NCBI GenBank assembly: GCA_001824645.1
Contig: MHYD01000087.1
Coordinates: forward strand, 7,329 to 14,463
DNA: 7,135 nucleotides
DNA from: Planctomycetes bacterium RBG_13_46_10
Lineage (GTDB): Bacteria > Planctomycetota > Phycisphaerae > Sedimentisphaerales > Anaerobacaceae
Direction of reading: 5' to 3'
Positions 1-6,374 of this stretch are shown here, one piece after another. The position numbers and the translations under genes are program-made. How positions within the stretch are numbered: position 1 is the first letter of the stretch; each line of letters begins with the position of its first letter. The notes beneath the pieces are model-generated. The model saw nothing but the letters and a program-made list of their open reading frames with translations. It ran no database searches and was not told the origin of the DNA.

Positions 1-557
1 TGTTGAAAGAGACCGTCGCCTGCAAATTTAATCTCGAAATGTGTATGGCTGAGCCTATAGTTAAAATTGCTGAGCAAATAAAGCCGGACCAGGTGACACT
101 TGTTCCCGAGAAAAGAGCCGAGCTTACCACCGAAGGCGGGCTTGATTGCGCCAAGAGCAAAAAACGCCTTGCCGAAGTGGTCAGGAGAATGCACAAAAAA
201 GGTATTTTAGTAAGCACCTTCATCGCACCGCAGAAAGAGCAAATAATCGCCTCCGCCCAGACCGGCTGCGATGCAGTCGAGCTGCATACCGGAATGTATG
301 CAAATGCCAGAAGTCAAAAAGCCATCGAAAAAAGATTGGCTGAGCTGGAAAATGCAAAAGATTTGGCGATGGAAAACAATCTTATTGTGCATGCCGGACA
401 TGGTTTGACTTATCGTAACATTGGGCCGGTCGCACGCATCAAGGGACTTTGCGAATTTAACATCGGCCATAGTATAATAGCACGCGCTGTCTTTGTCGGC
501 ATAAGACAGGCAACTGCACAAATGATAGAGTTAATAAACAAATTCGGTAAATCATAA
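1..557 (+). CDS. pdxJ: Pyridoxine 5'-phosphate synthase, 5'-truncated by the window edge
   Basis: PdxJ condenses 1-deoxy-D-xylulose 5-phosphate with 3-amino-2-oxopropyl phosphate to give pyridoxine 5'-phosphate, the last ring-closing step of the DXP-dependent vitamin B6 pathway in the cytoplasm. The reading frame enters at base 3 and 184 codons are visible. The family is about 240 residues, so roughly the first 60 are missing; the TTG at base 3 is an internal codon and not a start. From memory of E. coli PdxJ the alignment is gap-free with an offset of 60. The catalytic Glu of NLEM is residue 12, the substrate Thr of LTTEGG is 42, the proton-donor His of HAGHG is 133, and the phosphate-binding Gly-His of NIGH is 155-156. 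ELHTGMYA (93-100) is also typical. The N-terminal catalytic His and Arg lie outside the window. It ends in TAA and is followed by a terminator region before dapA on the same strand. Confidence 0.95.
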   Translation, partial: LKETVACKFNLEMCMAEPIVKIAEQIKPDQVTLVPEKRAELTTEGGLDCAKSKKRLAEVVRRMHKKGILVSTFIAPQKEQIIASAQTGCDAVELHTGMYANARSQKAIEKRLAELENAKDLAMENNLIVHAGHGLTYRNIGPVARIKGLCEFNIGHSIIARAVFVGIRQATAQMIELINKFGKS

Positions 558-573
558 TTTGTGGTTTATCGAA

Positions 574-625
574 CCCCCCAATAAATTGCGGGGCTAAATA
601 TTTAGCCCCGCAGCTTACTGCGGGG
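574..625 (+). promoter_or_regulatory. Four-arm nested hairpin region between pdxJ and dapA (attenuator-like)
   Basis: Four GC-rich arms follow each other: arm 1 at 574-581 (C run plus CAA), arm 2 at 586-599, arm 3 at 600-613 and arm 4 at 618-625. Arms 1 and 2 can pair (CCCC with GGGG, a C-C mismatch, then CAA with TTG around a TAAA loop). Arms 2 and 3 form a perfect 26-base palindrome at 587-612. Arms 3 and 4 form a terminator stem. The 2:3 and 3:4 structures share bases 606-612 and exclude each other, as do 1:2 and 2:3. This is the topology of a transcription attenuator. No leader peptide or known riboswitch is recognisable, so regulation is inferred. It could simply be two adjacent terminator hairpins. 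Confidence 0.45.
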
Positions 626-629
626 TTTT
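606..629 (+). terminator. Intrinsic terminator downstream of pdxJ
   Basis: CCCCGCAG at 606-613 pairs perfectly with CTGCGGGG at 618-625 across a CTTA loop, and the 8-bp stem is followed by TTTT at 626-629. The U tract is short, so termination may be partial. It ends only 22 bases before the dapA ATG, so any dapA transcript starting upstream must read through it. Confidence 0.75.
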
Positions 630-651
630 GATGCAACAAAGGAGAAGAAAT

Positions 652-1521
652 ATGTTTACAGGTGCAATGGTTGCACTGGTTACTCCTTTTCGAGATGGCC
701 AAGTTGACTGGGAAACACTCGATGAGCTGATCGATTTCCAGCTGGAAAACGGCATAGATGCGATAGTGCCGGTCGGTACCACCGGCGAATGTCCGACTCT
801 CAGTCATGAAGAGCACAAACAAGTTATCGAAAGAGTTGTTAAAGCTGCCAAGGGCAATGTGCCTGTAATTGCCGGTGCGGGCTCAAACAGCACAGCAGAA
901 GCTATCGAATTGACCGCATTTTCCAAAAAAGTCGGCGCCGATGCCACGTTGCAGGTCGGCCCTTATTATAATAAGCCTACACAAGAGGGTTTCTATCAGC
1001 ACTTCAAAGCAATTGCCGAGGAGGTTGATTTGCCGATGGTGCTATATAACATCCCCGGCCGATGCGGAGCCGGCATGACACCGGAGACAATCGCCCGCTT
1101 GGCTGAGATTGAAAATATTGTTGCCGTCAAGGAAGCCAGCGGCAGCATGGATCAGGCCAGCGAAATTGCGATGCGCTGCGATATGACAATTCTGTCCGGC
1201 GACGACTCTCTTACTCTGCCGTTAGCCTCGCTCGGAGCCAAAGGTGTTATAAGCGTGGTGGCAAACATTGTCCCTGCTGACGTCAAAGCGATGACCGATT
1301 TAATCCTGCAGGGAGATTTTGTCTCAGCCCTTAAATGGCACAACAAATTATTCGCTTTGAGCAAGGGCATGCTTACTTTGGCGACGAATCCTATTCCAAT
1401 CAAGGCTGCAATGGCCATGCTGAATATGATGTCGGAAGAGCTGCGCCTGCCGATGACCCCGCTGGAAGACAGCAAAAAAACCATCCTTCAAAAAACACTC
1501 CAGGAATACGGCCTGCTGTAG
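652..1521 (+). CDS. dapA: 4-hydroxy-tetrahydrodipicolinate synthase
   Basis: DapA condenses pyruvate with aspartate semialdehyde, the first committed step towards diaminopimelate and lysine. The start is the ATG at 652, preceded by AAAGGAG (638-644) at 7 bases; an in-frame TTG at 628 lies inside the terminator U tract and was rejected. The protein has 289 residues, close to the E. coli length of 292. The TIM-barrel class I aldolase motifs are complete: GTTGE with Thr43-Thr44, YYNKP with Tyr106, YNIPGR with Tyr132 and Arg137, and VAVKE with Schiff-base Lys160. Each is one residue below E. coli numbering. Residues corresponding to the E. coli lysine-inhibition site are largely kept (His52, His55, Asn79, Glu83, Tyr105), so feedback inhibition by lysine is likely by inference. 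DapA-fold enzymes include other aldolases, but this residue set fits DapA itself. It ends in TAG with a second in-frame stop (TGA) at 1531. Confidence 0.95.
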   Translation: MFTGAMVALVTPFRDGQVDWETLDELIDFQLENGIDAIVPVGTTGECPTLSHEEHKQVIERVVKAAKGNVPVIAGAGSNSTAEAIELTAFSKKVGADATLQVGPYYNKPTQEGFYQHFKAIAEEVDLPMVLYNIPGRCGAGMTPETIARLAEIENIVAVKEASGSMDQASEIAMRCDMTILSGDDSLTLPLASLGAKGVISVVANIVPADVKAMTDLILQGDFVSALKWHNKLFALSKGMLTLATNPIPIKAAMAMLNMMSEELRLPMTPLEDSKKTILQKTLQEYGLL

Positions 1522-1587
1522 ACGCCGTCCTGAGGGTAGCTGAAGGAAAAGACGCAAGGAAAAACTATTGCAGTCTAAATTGCTCGC

Positions 1588-2607
1588 TTAGCGTTTTGCA
1601 TCGCCACTGCCTTCCTTCTGAGATTTGTCTGTTTTCTTTCGAAAATCTGCAATCACACGACCTTTTTTATCTATCACTTTGCCATCCTGCCAAGTGTAAC
1701 TAATACCTTCAACTTCTGCAATCAGAACCTCTGTACCGTTCAGGATATCATCAGTAATAAAAGATCCCAACGCGTCATGGTCTGGGTTCAGAATCACCTC
1801 TGTTCGTTCAATATGCTTTTGGGGTTTTGCCCAATGACCTTTAGGCAGTTGTGTAGATAGCCTATAATCACTTTCCATAGGGACCCACATATCATTGATT
1901 TTCTTGAAATTCATGTTTTTCAAGGAGCTAAAATACTCTTCTCCTTTGACTATGCGTCTACCATGCATCCAGTCATTTTCTCGTTTGAGAATATCTAATT
2001 TTGCAATGTTATACCCGTACTGAGGGTCTATCCATACTGTATATCTGCCGCTTTTTGCTACTGCGTCGATAACATAACATTGTGAGTCATCAACTTGCTC
2101 CATTTTATCCCGCACCGATATAGTATTAGCCCCACGAAGAACTTGATCAATCCGCTCTTCGTCACCATAATAACCTGTCATAAAACTCGATCTTAAAGCG
2201 ATATCTTTGTTCTTCTAATCATTCTTGGTTTTATAAATGATAGCCAAGCCGGGAGTGTCTAATTTTTCTGCTGAATATGCAATGTATTCTTTACCATCCC
2301 ATAACCAACTTTGATATGTAGGGTTGCTTTCTGGGTAAAACCTATCTCCGATCCTGCCCCACAACTTAATCAAAAGCTTGCTCCGGTCACCATCAAATTG
2401 CCGCATAATGAATTCCGTTCTTTTTCCCTCCCCCAATCCATACGAGTTGCTATTTTCACTTGTATATATGGCTTTGGTGATGAAAGACTGAAGTTTATCT
2501 TGGTTTGCCGCGTATCTATCGAGCAGATCAAAGATAGTGGGACGCTCTGCTGCCATCACTTGTAGGGACAATAGTAATATCAAAATAATAGTTATATGTT
2601 TACACAT
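1588..2607 (-). pseudogene. Exported LolA/RseB-like protein (paralogue B), interrupted by one in-frame TAG
   Basis: One frame runs from ATG at 2607 to TAA at 1588, broken only by TAG at 2215-2217 (codon 131 of 340). Gene callers would give two pieces, 2607-2215 (130 aa) and 2181-1588 (197 aa). The 11 codons between the TAG and the Met at 2181 are open and align with the neighbouring paralogue (FMTGYYG here, FFLGYIG there), so 2181 is not a true start. The N-terminus is a signal peptide (about 1-20, cleavage plausible after VMAA). AGGGA lies 8 bases upstream of the ATG. The C-terminal half carries CYVIDA, TVWID, WVPME, EVILNPDHDALGSF and a WQDGKVIDKKG tail, all shared with the upstream gene. 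The fold resembles planctomycete 'outer membrane lipoprotein-sorting'-type proteins, from memory only; function is unknown. It may be a recent pseudogene, a readthrough gene or a sequence error. It is last in the operon, 34 bp after paralogue A. Confidence 0.75.
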
Positions 2608-2641
2608 CTCATTTTCCCTGCGAGACCCGCTAAATCCGTGA

Positions 2642-3835
2642 TTATTTCCCAGATGATTTCTTTGTCCTAAAGTCGTGAACTACACTACCTTTCTTATCTA
2701 CAATCCTGCCGTCACGCCATATACATTCTAATCTTTCTTTGCCCAGACGAACTCGGGTTCCATTGACAAGCTCCGGATCTAACTCCTGATTTTTAATCGG
2801 ATCTGCAAAGGAGCCTAACGCATCATGATCCGGATTTAAAATAATCTCCGTGGTTTTAAAGTGAATTTCATCTTTTTTGAAACATCCATCCACCCATTCG
2901 ATATTTCTTCTTACACGACCTTCTACCGGCACCCAGACCCCCTTAACCTCTTTAAACTTAATGCTATCAATCACGAGAGAGTCTTTAGCCTCAATTGTTT
3001 TGTCCGGTGGTGGTTGATGCTTCGTAACATTTATAATATCTCCCTTTTCCCTCGATGCTTCTATTCTGGCAGGTTGAAACCCATGTGCCGAATCCAGCCA
3101 CAGGGTGTAATCACCATACGCCGTATCGGCCTGGACTACATAACAGACTGAGCCGTTAATGATTTCCGGCTCTGGTTGCATCGATATCTGTTTTGCATTT
3201 TTCAGATTGACGTCCACACGTGAATCATTACCTATGTAGCCCAAAAAAAAGGCATCGGTCTCATTTATAAAACTGTCCCCCCCAGACCCCTGGTAATCGA
3301 GGTAGGTAAGGAGTCCAGTCGGAACTGGGCCACAAGCAGTTTTGCTATGGGCATATTGCAAATTTGGTGTACTCACCATTAAGGAATAAGTGGCTGATTC
3401 TTTTGGGACATTGGGCCGTTGCTGACTCACATATCCCCATCGATATCTTTGATCATAAGTCCTGCCCTTGCTGTCCGTACGGCGTTGCCCCCGCATATAG
3501 AACTTCTCATTCACAGAATTCATATTAAGAGGTGGGAGATACCAAGAGCCGATTGAACTGGTCTGGTAAGAGCTTATTATACTTTGCACTAAATCCAGTG
3601 TCTGGGAGTATTTTTCTATCAATTCATTAACCGTAGGATGGTCTGGCTCTGATATTTGCCGCTCGATAGTACCAGAAAAAACGGGTAGAGTAATTGCACA
3701 AATCAGGATTAAAACAAGCCACGATTCTCGATACTTGATTCTTGATACTTGTCGAGCCTTATGGTGAGCTTTTCGAATCCAATCGAGCATCCGGAATCGA
3801 GCATCACTGAATAGGTTCGTTGAAATCAGCAACAT
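2642..3835 (-). CDS. Exported or membrane-anchored LolA/RseB-like protein of unknown function (paralogue A)
   Basis: The gene encodes 397 residues from the ATG at 3835, chosen because GAGG at 3842-3845 sits 6 bases upstream; an ATG at 3841 has no room for a ribosome binding site, and one at 3790 has a poor site. The start lies inside the end of the sigma gene, which suggests translational coupling. A basic stretch (about 20-37) precedes a hydrophobic segment, about 39-53 (WLVLILICAITLPVF), acting as signal peptide or anchor. The rest is a soluble extracytoplasmic domain with CYVV (231-234), TLWLD, VWVPVEG, EIILNPDHDALGSF (330-343) and IWRDGRIVDKKG (372-383). These motifs recur in paralogue B. 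I relate the fold to LolA/RseB-type beta half-barrels through the C-Y-V...Y-T-L-W-L-D pattern, with limited certainty. The N-terminal region before the hydrophobic segment overlaps a heptad repeat, so those residues may not be functional. Confidence 0.75.
   Translation of the reverse strand: MLLISTNLFSDARFRMLDWIRKAHHKARQVSRIKYRESWLVLILICAITLPVFSGTIERQISEPDHPTVNELIEKYSQTLDLVQSIISSYQTSSIGSWYLPPLNMNSVNEKFYMRGQRRTDSKGRTYDQRYRWGYVSQQRPNVPKESATYSLMVSTPNLQYAHSKTACGPVPTGLLTYLDYQGSGGDSFINETDAFFLGYIGNDSRVDVNLKNAKQISMQPEPEIINGSVCYVVQADTAYGDYTLWLDSAHGFQPARIEASREKGDIINVTKHQPPPDKTIEAKDSLVIDSIKFKEVKGVWVPVEGRVRRNIEWVDGCFKKDEIHFKTTEIILNPDHDALGSFADPIKNQELDPELVNGTRVRLGKERLECIWRDGRIVDKKGSVVHDFRTKKSSGK
3723..3805. 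repeat. 83-bp imperfect inverted repeat built of 7-bp units
   Basis: The left arm (3723-3750, plus strand) reads GATTCTC, GATACTT, GATTCTT, GATACTT. The right arm (3805-3778, minus strand) reads GATGCTC, GATTCCG, GATGCTC, GATTGGA. Each arm is exactly four heptads, every heptad begins with GAT, and the first 24 bases of the arms match at 18 positions. A 27-base centre separates them. The element sits at the junction of the sigma gene and paralogue A and includes the sigma stop codon. It resembles small dispersed repeats that I associate with planctomycete intergenic regions, but copy number cannot be judged here. Confidence 0.6.
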
Positions 3836-5021
3836 CGACATCCTCGAACAACTCAGCCAGCCAAGCCTCTAATAGGTAATCTTCATAGTCACTATACCCG
3901 TCATAACCACCCATCAAGCCGCCATAACCTCCAACAGGTTCGTTGCCGTCCGGCATGGAGCCAGCGTAGCTGCCCATTCCCATGCCGCCATATCCGCCCA
4001 TCATACCGCCCATCCCCATGCCACTACCCATACCGCCGTAACCACCACCATAGCCGCCTACCGCATATCCCCCCATGAGATTCTCATCATTTGACTGTTC
4101 AGTGTTACTTTGCTCGACATCAATCTCGGTAAGAGAAGTATTATCCGTATCTCTAACTGTTGTTTCTCTGCTGCGGTCTAAATCTTCCGTTGGAATCGTC
4201 GGTCTTTCTGCTGGACGCTGACTGAACTGTTGAGCAGCTTTGTTCTCCCGACGAGTATAAGTAACATGGTTATATGTGACGACCGAGCCGATTGTTACCG
4301 CCGTTACTGCTGCGGCTGTTATAATCTTGGCTTTAACGCCGATGCCGGCTAATACACCAGCCGTCTTGACTCCTGCCCCAGCCGCTGCAGCTTTGCCTCC
4401 CACGAGGGCGATTTTGCCCAGCTCCTTCATGACCAGCGCCGGCGCAGCCTCGACGGCATTCTCGCCCAAAAGAGCAGCCAGCGCCGGGATTGCAACAATA
4501 ACACCTTTTTTACGAAGCCCATTCCGCAGCATTTCAACAGCCGATTCAATCCTGCGGGAGACGGTCGCTTGTGATAAGCCGAGACTGTCTGCGATGTCGG
4601 TTGTAGTTCGGCCCTGGAAGAAGCGCTCTATGAGAATCTCTCTCATCTGGTCATCGAGCCGGTCAAGTTCTGCGTCGATATACCGTGACAGCTCCTGCCA
4701 GTTCGTGACCCCTTGAGGCTTATCGGCTGCATATTGCTTCTCTCGCTGCCTTCGTGAAGTATCTCTTCGAATGGCATCAATGGCCCTGCGGGTTGCTACG
4801 CGGTGCAGCCAGGTAGGCACAGAGCCGGTGATATTTCCGGCATTATGCAGCAACTGCAGAAAGGTTTCCTGAACCGCATCGGCAGCCTTGTCCTTATCCT
4901 CAAGGACCCGTACGCAGGCTCCATAAACTAATCCTGCGTGCCGTCTTACGATTTCTGAAAATGCCTCCGCATCGCTGGCCGTAACAAAACGCCGCAATAG
5001 TATGTTTTCATTTTCCGACAC
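3804..5021 (-). CDS. ECF-type RNA polymerase sigma factor with transmembrane and Gly/Tyr/Met-rich C-terminal extension
   Basis: The start is GTG at 5021, set by AAGGAGGT at 5028-5035, six bases upstream. The protein has 405 residues, about twice an ordinary ECF sigma. Region 2 spans about 12-86, including AADAVQETFLQLL (46-58) for core binding and WLHRVATRRAIDAIRRD (71-87) near the -10-binding part. Region 4 spans about 117-171 with a helix-turn-helix, TTTDIADSLGLSQATVSRRI (139-158), for -35 recognition. An Ala/Gly-rich stretch (175-231) leads into a likely transmembrane helix (232-250, AKIITAAAVTAVTIGSVVTY region). A Ser/Thr/Asp/Glu-rich linker, a Gly/Tyr/Met-rich segment (316-377) and an acidic aromatic tail follow. 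Sigma factors with C-terminal extensions are known in Planctomycetes. No separate anti-sigma gene is seen; the tail may take that role (inference). It is first in an operon with two exported paralogues and overlaps the next gene. Confidence 0.9.
   Translation of the reverse strand: MSENENILLRRFVTASDAEAFSEIVRRHAGLVYGACVRVLEDKDKAADAVQETFLQLLHNAGNITGSVPTWLHRVATRRAIDAIRRDTSRRQREKQYAADKPQGVTNWQELSRYIDAELDRLDDQMREILIERFFQGRTTTDIADSLGLSQATVSRRIESAVEMLRNGLRKKGVIVAIPALAALLGENAVEAAPALVMKELGKIALVGGKAAAAGAGVKTAGVLAGIGVKAKIITAAAVTAVTIGSVVTYNHVTYTRRENKAAQQFSQRPAERPTIPTEDLDRSRETTVRDTDNTSLTEIDVEQSNTEQSNDENLMGGYAVGGYGGGYGGMGSGMGMGGMMGGYGGMGMGSYAGSMPDGNEPVGGYGGLMGGYDGYSDYEDYLLEAWLAELFEDVDVADFNEPIQ
3891..4076 (-). 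repeat. Low-complexity segment coding Gly/Tyr/Met-rich tail of the sigma factor
   Basis: Codons 316-377 of the sigma gene are dominated by Gly, Tyr and Met in units such as GGYGG, GMGMGG and MMGGYGG. The DNA is a run of imperfect short repeats (CCGCCATA- and CCCAT-type on the plus strand). Such tracts expand and contract by slippage, so length may vary between strains. If the preceding helix spans the membrane with the sigma domain inside, this tail would be extracytoplasmic. Confidence 0.8.
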
Positions 5022-5027
5022 AGAGCT

Positions 5028-5035
5028 ACCTCCTT
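5028..5035 (-). promoter_or_regulatory. Strong ribosome binding site of the sigma gene
   Basis: The minus strand reads AAGGAGGT, close to a full anti-Shine-Dalgarno match, six bases before GTG at 5021. It decides the GTG start. It begins only four bases after the promoter -10 box, so it lies at the very 5' end of the predicted transcript. Confidence 0.85.
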
Positions 5036-5039
5036 AGAC

Positions 5040-5068
5040 ATTATACATCTTATTTCGCTAAATCACAA
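5040..5068 (-). promoter_or_regulatory. Sigma-70-type promoter of the sigma-factor operon
   Basis: On the minus strand TTGTGA (5068-5063) is followed after exactly 17 bases by a perfect TATAAT (5045-5040). Initiation 6-7 bases downstream would fall near 5033-5035, inside or at the edge of the ribosome binding site, giving a leader of only about 13 bases. A housekeeping-type promoter fits the operon better than autoregulation by an ECF factor, though this was judged by eye. Confidence 0.6.
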
Positions 5069-5135
5069 ATAGGTCGCAACCGGGCCGATATTTATTCAAA
5101 AATTTGGTGAATGGTGTCAGCCAACGGCGGATAAA

Positions 5136-5156
5136 ATTGGTGATTGGTAATTATTA
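5136..5156. repeat. Short heptad repeat upstream of the sigma operon
   Basis: Three consecutive 7-base units read ATTGGTG, ATTGGTA, ATTATTA on the plus strand (ACCAAT-type on the other). The rest of the 175-base gap 5022-5196 holds the promoter and ribosome binding site of the sigma gene but no open reading frame I would call. The repeat shares the 7-base period, not the sequence, of the element at 3723-3805. Confidence 0.4.
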
Positions 5157-5196
5157 AATCGGTTACTATTTATTAATGGTTTTACCTGTGGCAGAG

Positions 5197-6339
5197 CTAA
5201 CGGTTATACCATTGTGCAGTAGCAATGTTGTAATTGGCCAGCAAAGCAGAAACCATATTGCTTACGGAGTGATTTTCTCTCAGATACTGCTGGGCGCTTC
5301 TTGCAAGCTGCTGTGCAGACTCCTTCCTATCGAGCAAGCCCTGCAAGGTGCTTCTTATGCTAATCTCGTCATTCGGATTAAATACAACAGCCGTCTTACC
5401 CTCAATAATTAAATCGTCAACTCCCCCTTTACAGGCTGCAACGGCCAAGCCTACGCTCATAGCCTCCAACATAAAAGGATTAAATGAAGTGTTTGGCTTC
5501 GGCTGAATAAAAATATCACCTCCAGTAAGCACCGAACGCCAGGGCTTAAATCCTGGAACGATTGTAACCTTCTGTACAAGATCCAGCGCGGCCAATAACT
5601 TGCGTAATTGCCTCTCCGCCCGCCCTGTTCCGATTATTATCAGCATAAATTCATACTCATTTATTGCAAGAAATCTCATTGCGTTGAATATATTTTCAAA
5701 GTTGGCCACTTTATCCAGAGGGTGGACCATCACCATACTAACCAAGCGGTTACGCTGCGAAAAACAGACACAATCCTGCTCAACAAAAGTGCCGATGTTT
5801 ATTTGCTCGATACGCTCAACAAAATGAGGATGGAATTTGACAACATCTTCCGCAATGCTTTTAGCAGGTGCAATGATTTTTACACAATGACCCGATACAG
5901 AAAATCCCCGCCACCGGCTGCTCAGAGAATTGACGGTCATTACGTAAGGCAAATCCAGCCGATGAGCTAATTGTTTTGTAAGACCAGCTTTACTTTCGCA
6001 TAGACAATGCAAAACGGTAGGCTTATACTTAGCTAATTGCTCGGTAAGTACGTTTCTATTGTATGGCTCTGCCAACGACAGATTTATGACCGGATATCTA
6101 AAAACCTCAACAGCCCCATATATAAAAGAATCAACACCACAATCCGGGGGACAAACCAAAGCTACAGGAATCGACTCATCTGCCAGGCCGGCTAAAAGAT
6201 GCTCAAGGAACAGAGAGTACTCAAAGATTGTTTTCTCTGAGACAATCAAGGTCGGCCGAATCGTCTCAGTGGGGCTCTTAGCCGAGACAAGCTCATTTAC
6301 TGCAACCTGAGATATAGAATCTTTCTGCTCTTCGTTCAT
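5197..6339 (-). CDS. GT4-like (GT-B fold) glycosyltransferase with altered active-site motif
   Basis: The protein has 380 residues, a usual length for GT4 enzymes that move a sugar from a nucleotide-sugar donor to an acceptor. The N-terminal half (about 29-195) is a divergent acceptor domain; the C-terminal Rossmann half includes FMLIIIGTGRAERQLRKLL (231-249), VTIVPGF (258-264), DIFIQPK (275-281) and LEAMSVGLAVAACKGG (291-306), typical of the family. In the usual E-x7-E motif only the second Glu (292) is present; the first is Thr284. The usual V-G-R-L...E-K-G segment reads VMVHPLDKV, keeping Lys210 but not the Arg. There is no signal peptide or membrane helix, so it is cytosolic. The ATG at 6339 has only a weak ribosome binding site. 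It is divergent from the trehalose synthase gene and 175 bp upstream of the sigma operon. Substrate cannot be named. Confidence 0.85.
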   Translation of the reverse strand: MNEEQKDSISQVAVNELVSAKSPTETIRPTLIVSEKTIFEYSLFLEHLLAGLADESIPVALVCPPDCGVDSFIYGAVEVFRYPVINLSLAEPYNRNVLTEQLAKYKPTVLHCLCESKAGLTKQLAHRLDLPYVMTVNSLSSRWRGFSVSGHCVKIIAPAKSIAEDVVKFHPHFVERIEQINIGTFVEQDCVCFSQRNRLVSMVMVHPLDKVANFENIFNAMRFLAINEYEFMLIIIGTGRAERQLRKLLAALDLVQKVTIVPGFKPWRSVLTGGDIFIQPKPNTSFNPFMLEAMSVGLAVAACKGGVDDLIIEGKTAVVFNPNDEISIRSTLQGLLDRKESAQQLARSAQQYLRENHSVSNMVSALLANYNIATAQWYNR

Positions 6340-6374
6340 CTATTCAACTCTAAACCATTAACACCCATACACGG

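Noticed and set aside
207..822. Two minus-strand open frames over pdxJ and the start of dapA
   Set aside because: Both are complementary to well-supported genes, and the second crosses the terminator region; their protein sequences look like shadows.
1152..1484. 110-codon open frame on the minus strand
   Set aside because: It is antisense to the conserved dapA coding sequence, with no ribosome binding site or family features.
1522..1593. Bidirectional terminator between dapA and the convergent operon
   Set aside because: Only very short stems such as CGC-TTA-GCG are present before a T run; nothing convincing.
1335..1703. Plus-strand open frame across the dapA end and the convergent gap
   Set aside because: It overlaps dapA in another frame and continues antisense into the paralogue B gene; the composition is not protein-like.
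2179..2181. ATG at 2181 as the start of a separate 197-residue gene
   Set aside because: The frame is open upstream to the TAG at 2215, paralogue similarity crosses this Met, and the protein would lack the signal peptide of its relative.
2215..2217. TAG as pyrrolysine or as a recoded sense codon
   Set aside because: dapA and the GT4-like gene end with TAG at their expected lengths and no Pyl-type family is involved, so recoding is possible only as local readthrough.
3891..4076. CRISPR-like or minisatellite array
   Set aside because: The repeats are in frame, imperfect, without spacers, and explained by Gly/Tyr/Met-rich coding.
4276..4716. 146-codon open frame on the plus strand
   Set aside because: It lies wholly antisense to the sigma gene, is Ala/Pro/Thr-rich as expected from the complement of Ala/Gly-rich coding DNA, and has no recognisable domain.
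5088..5125. Possible terminator for the GT4-like gene (TTGG/CCAA arms followed by ATTTTT on the minus strand)
   Set aside because: The stem is only four base pairs with a long mismatched loop, too weak to call.
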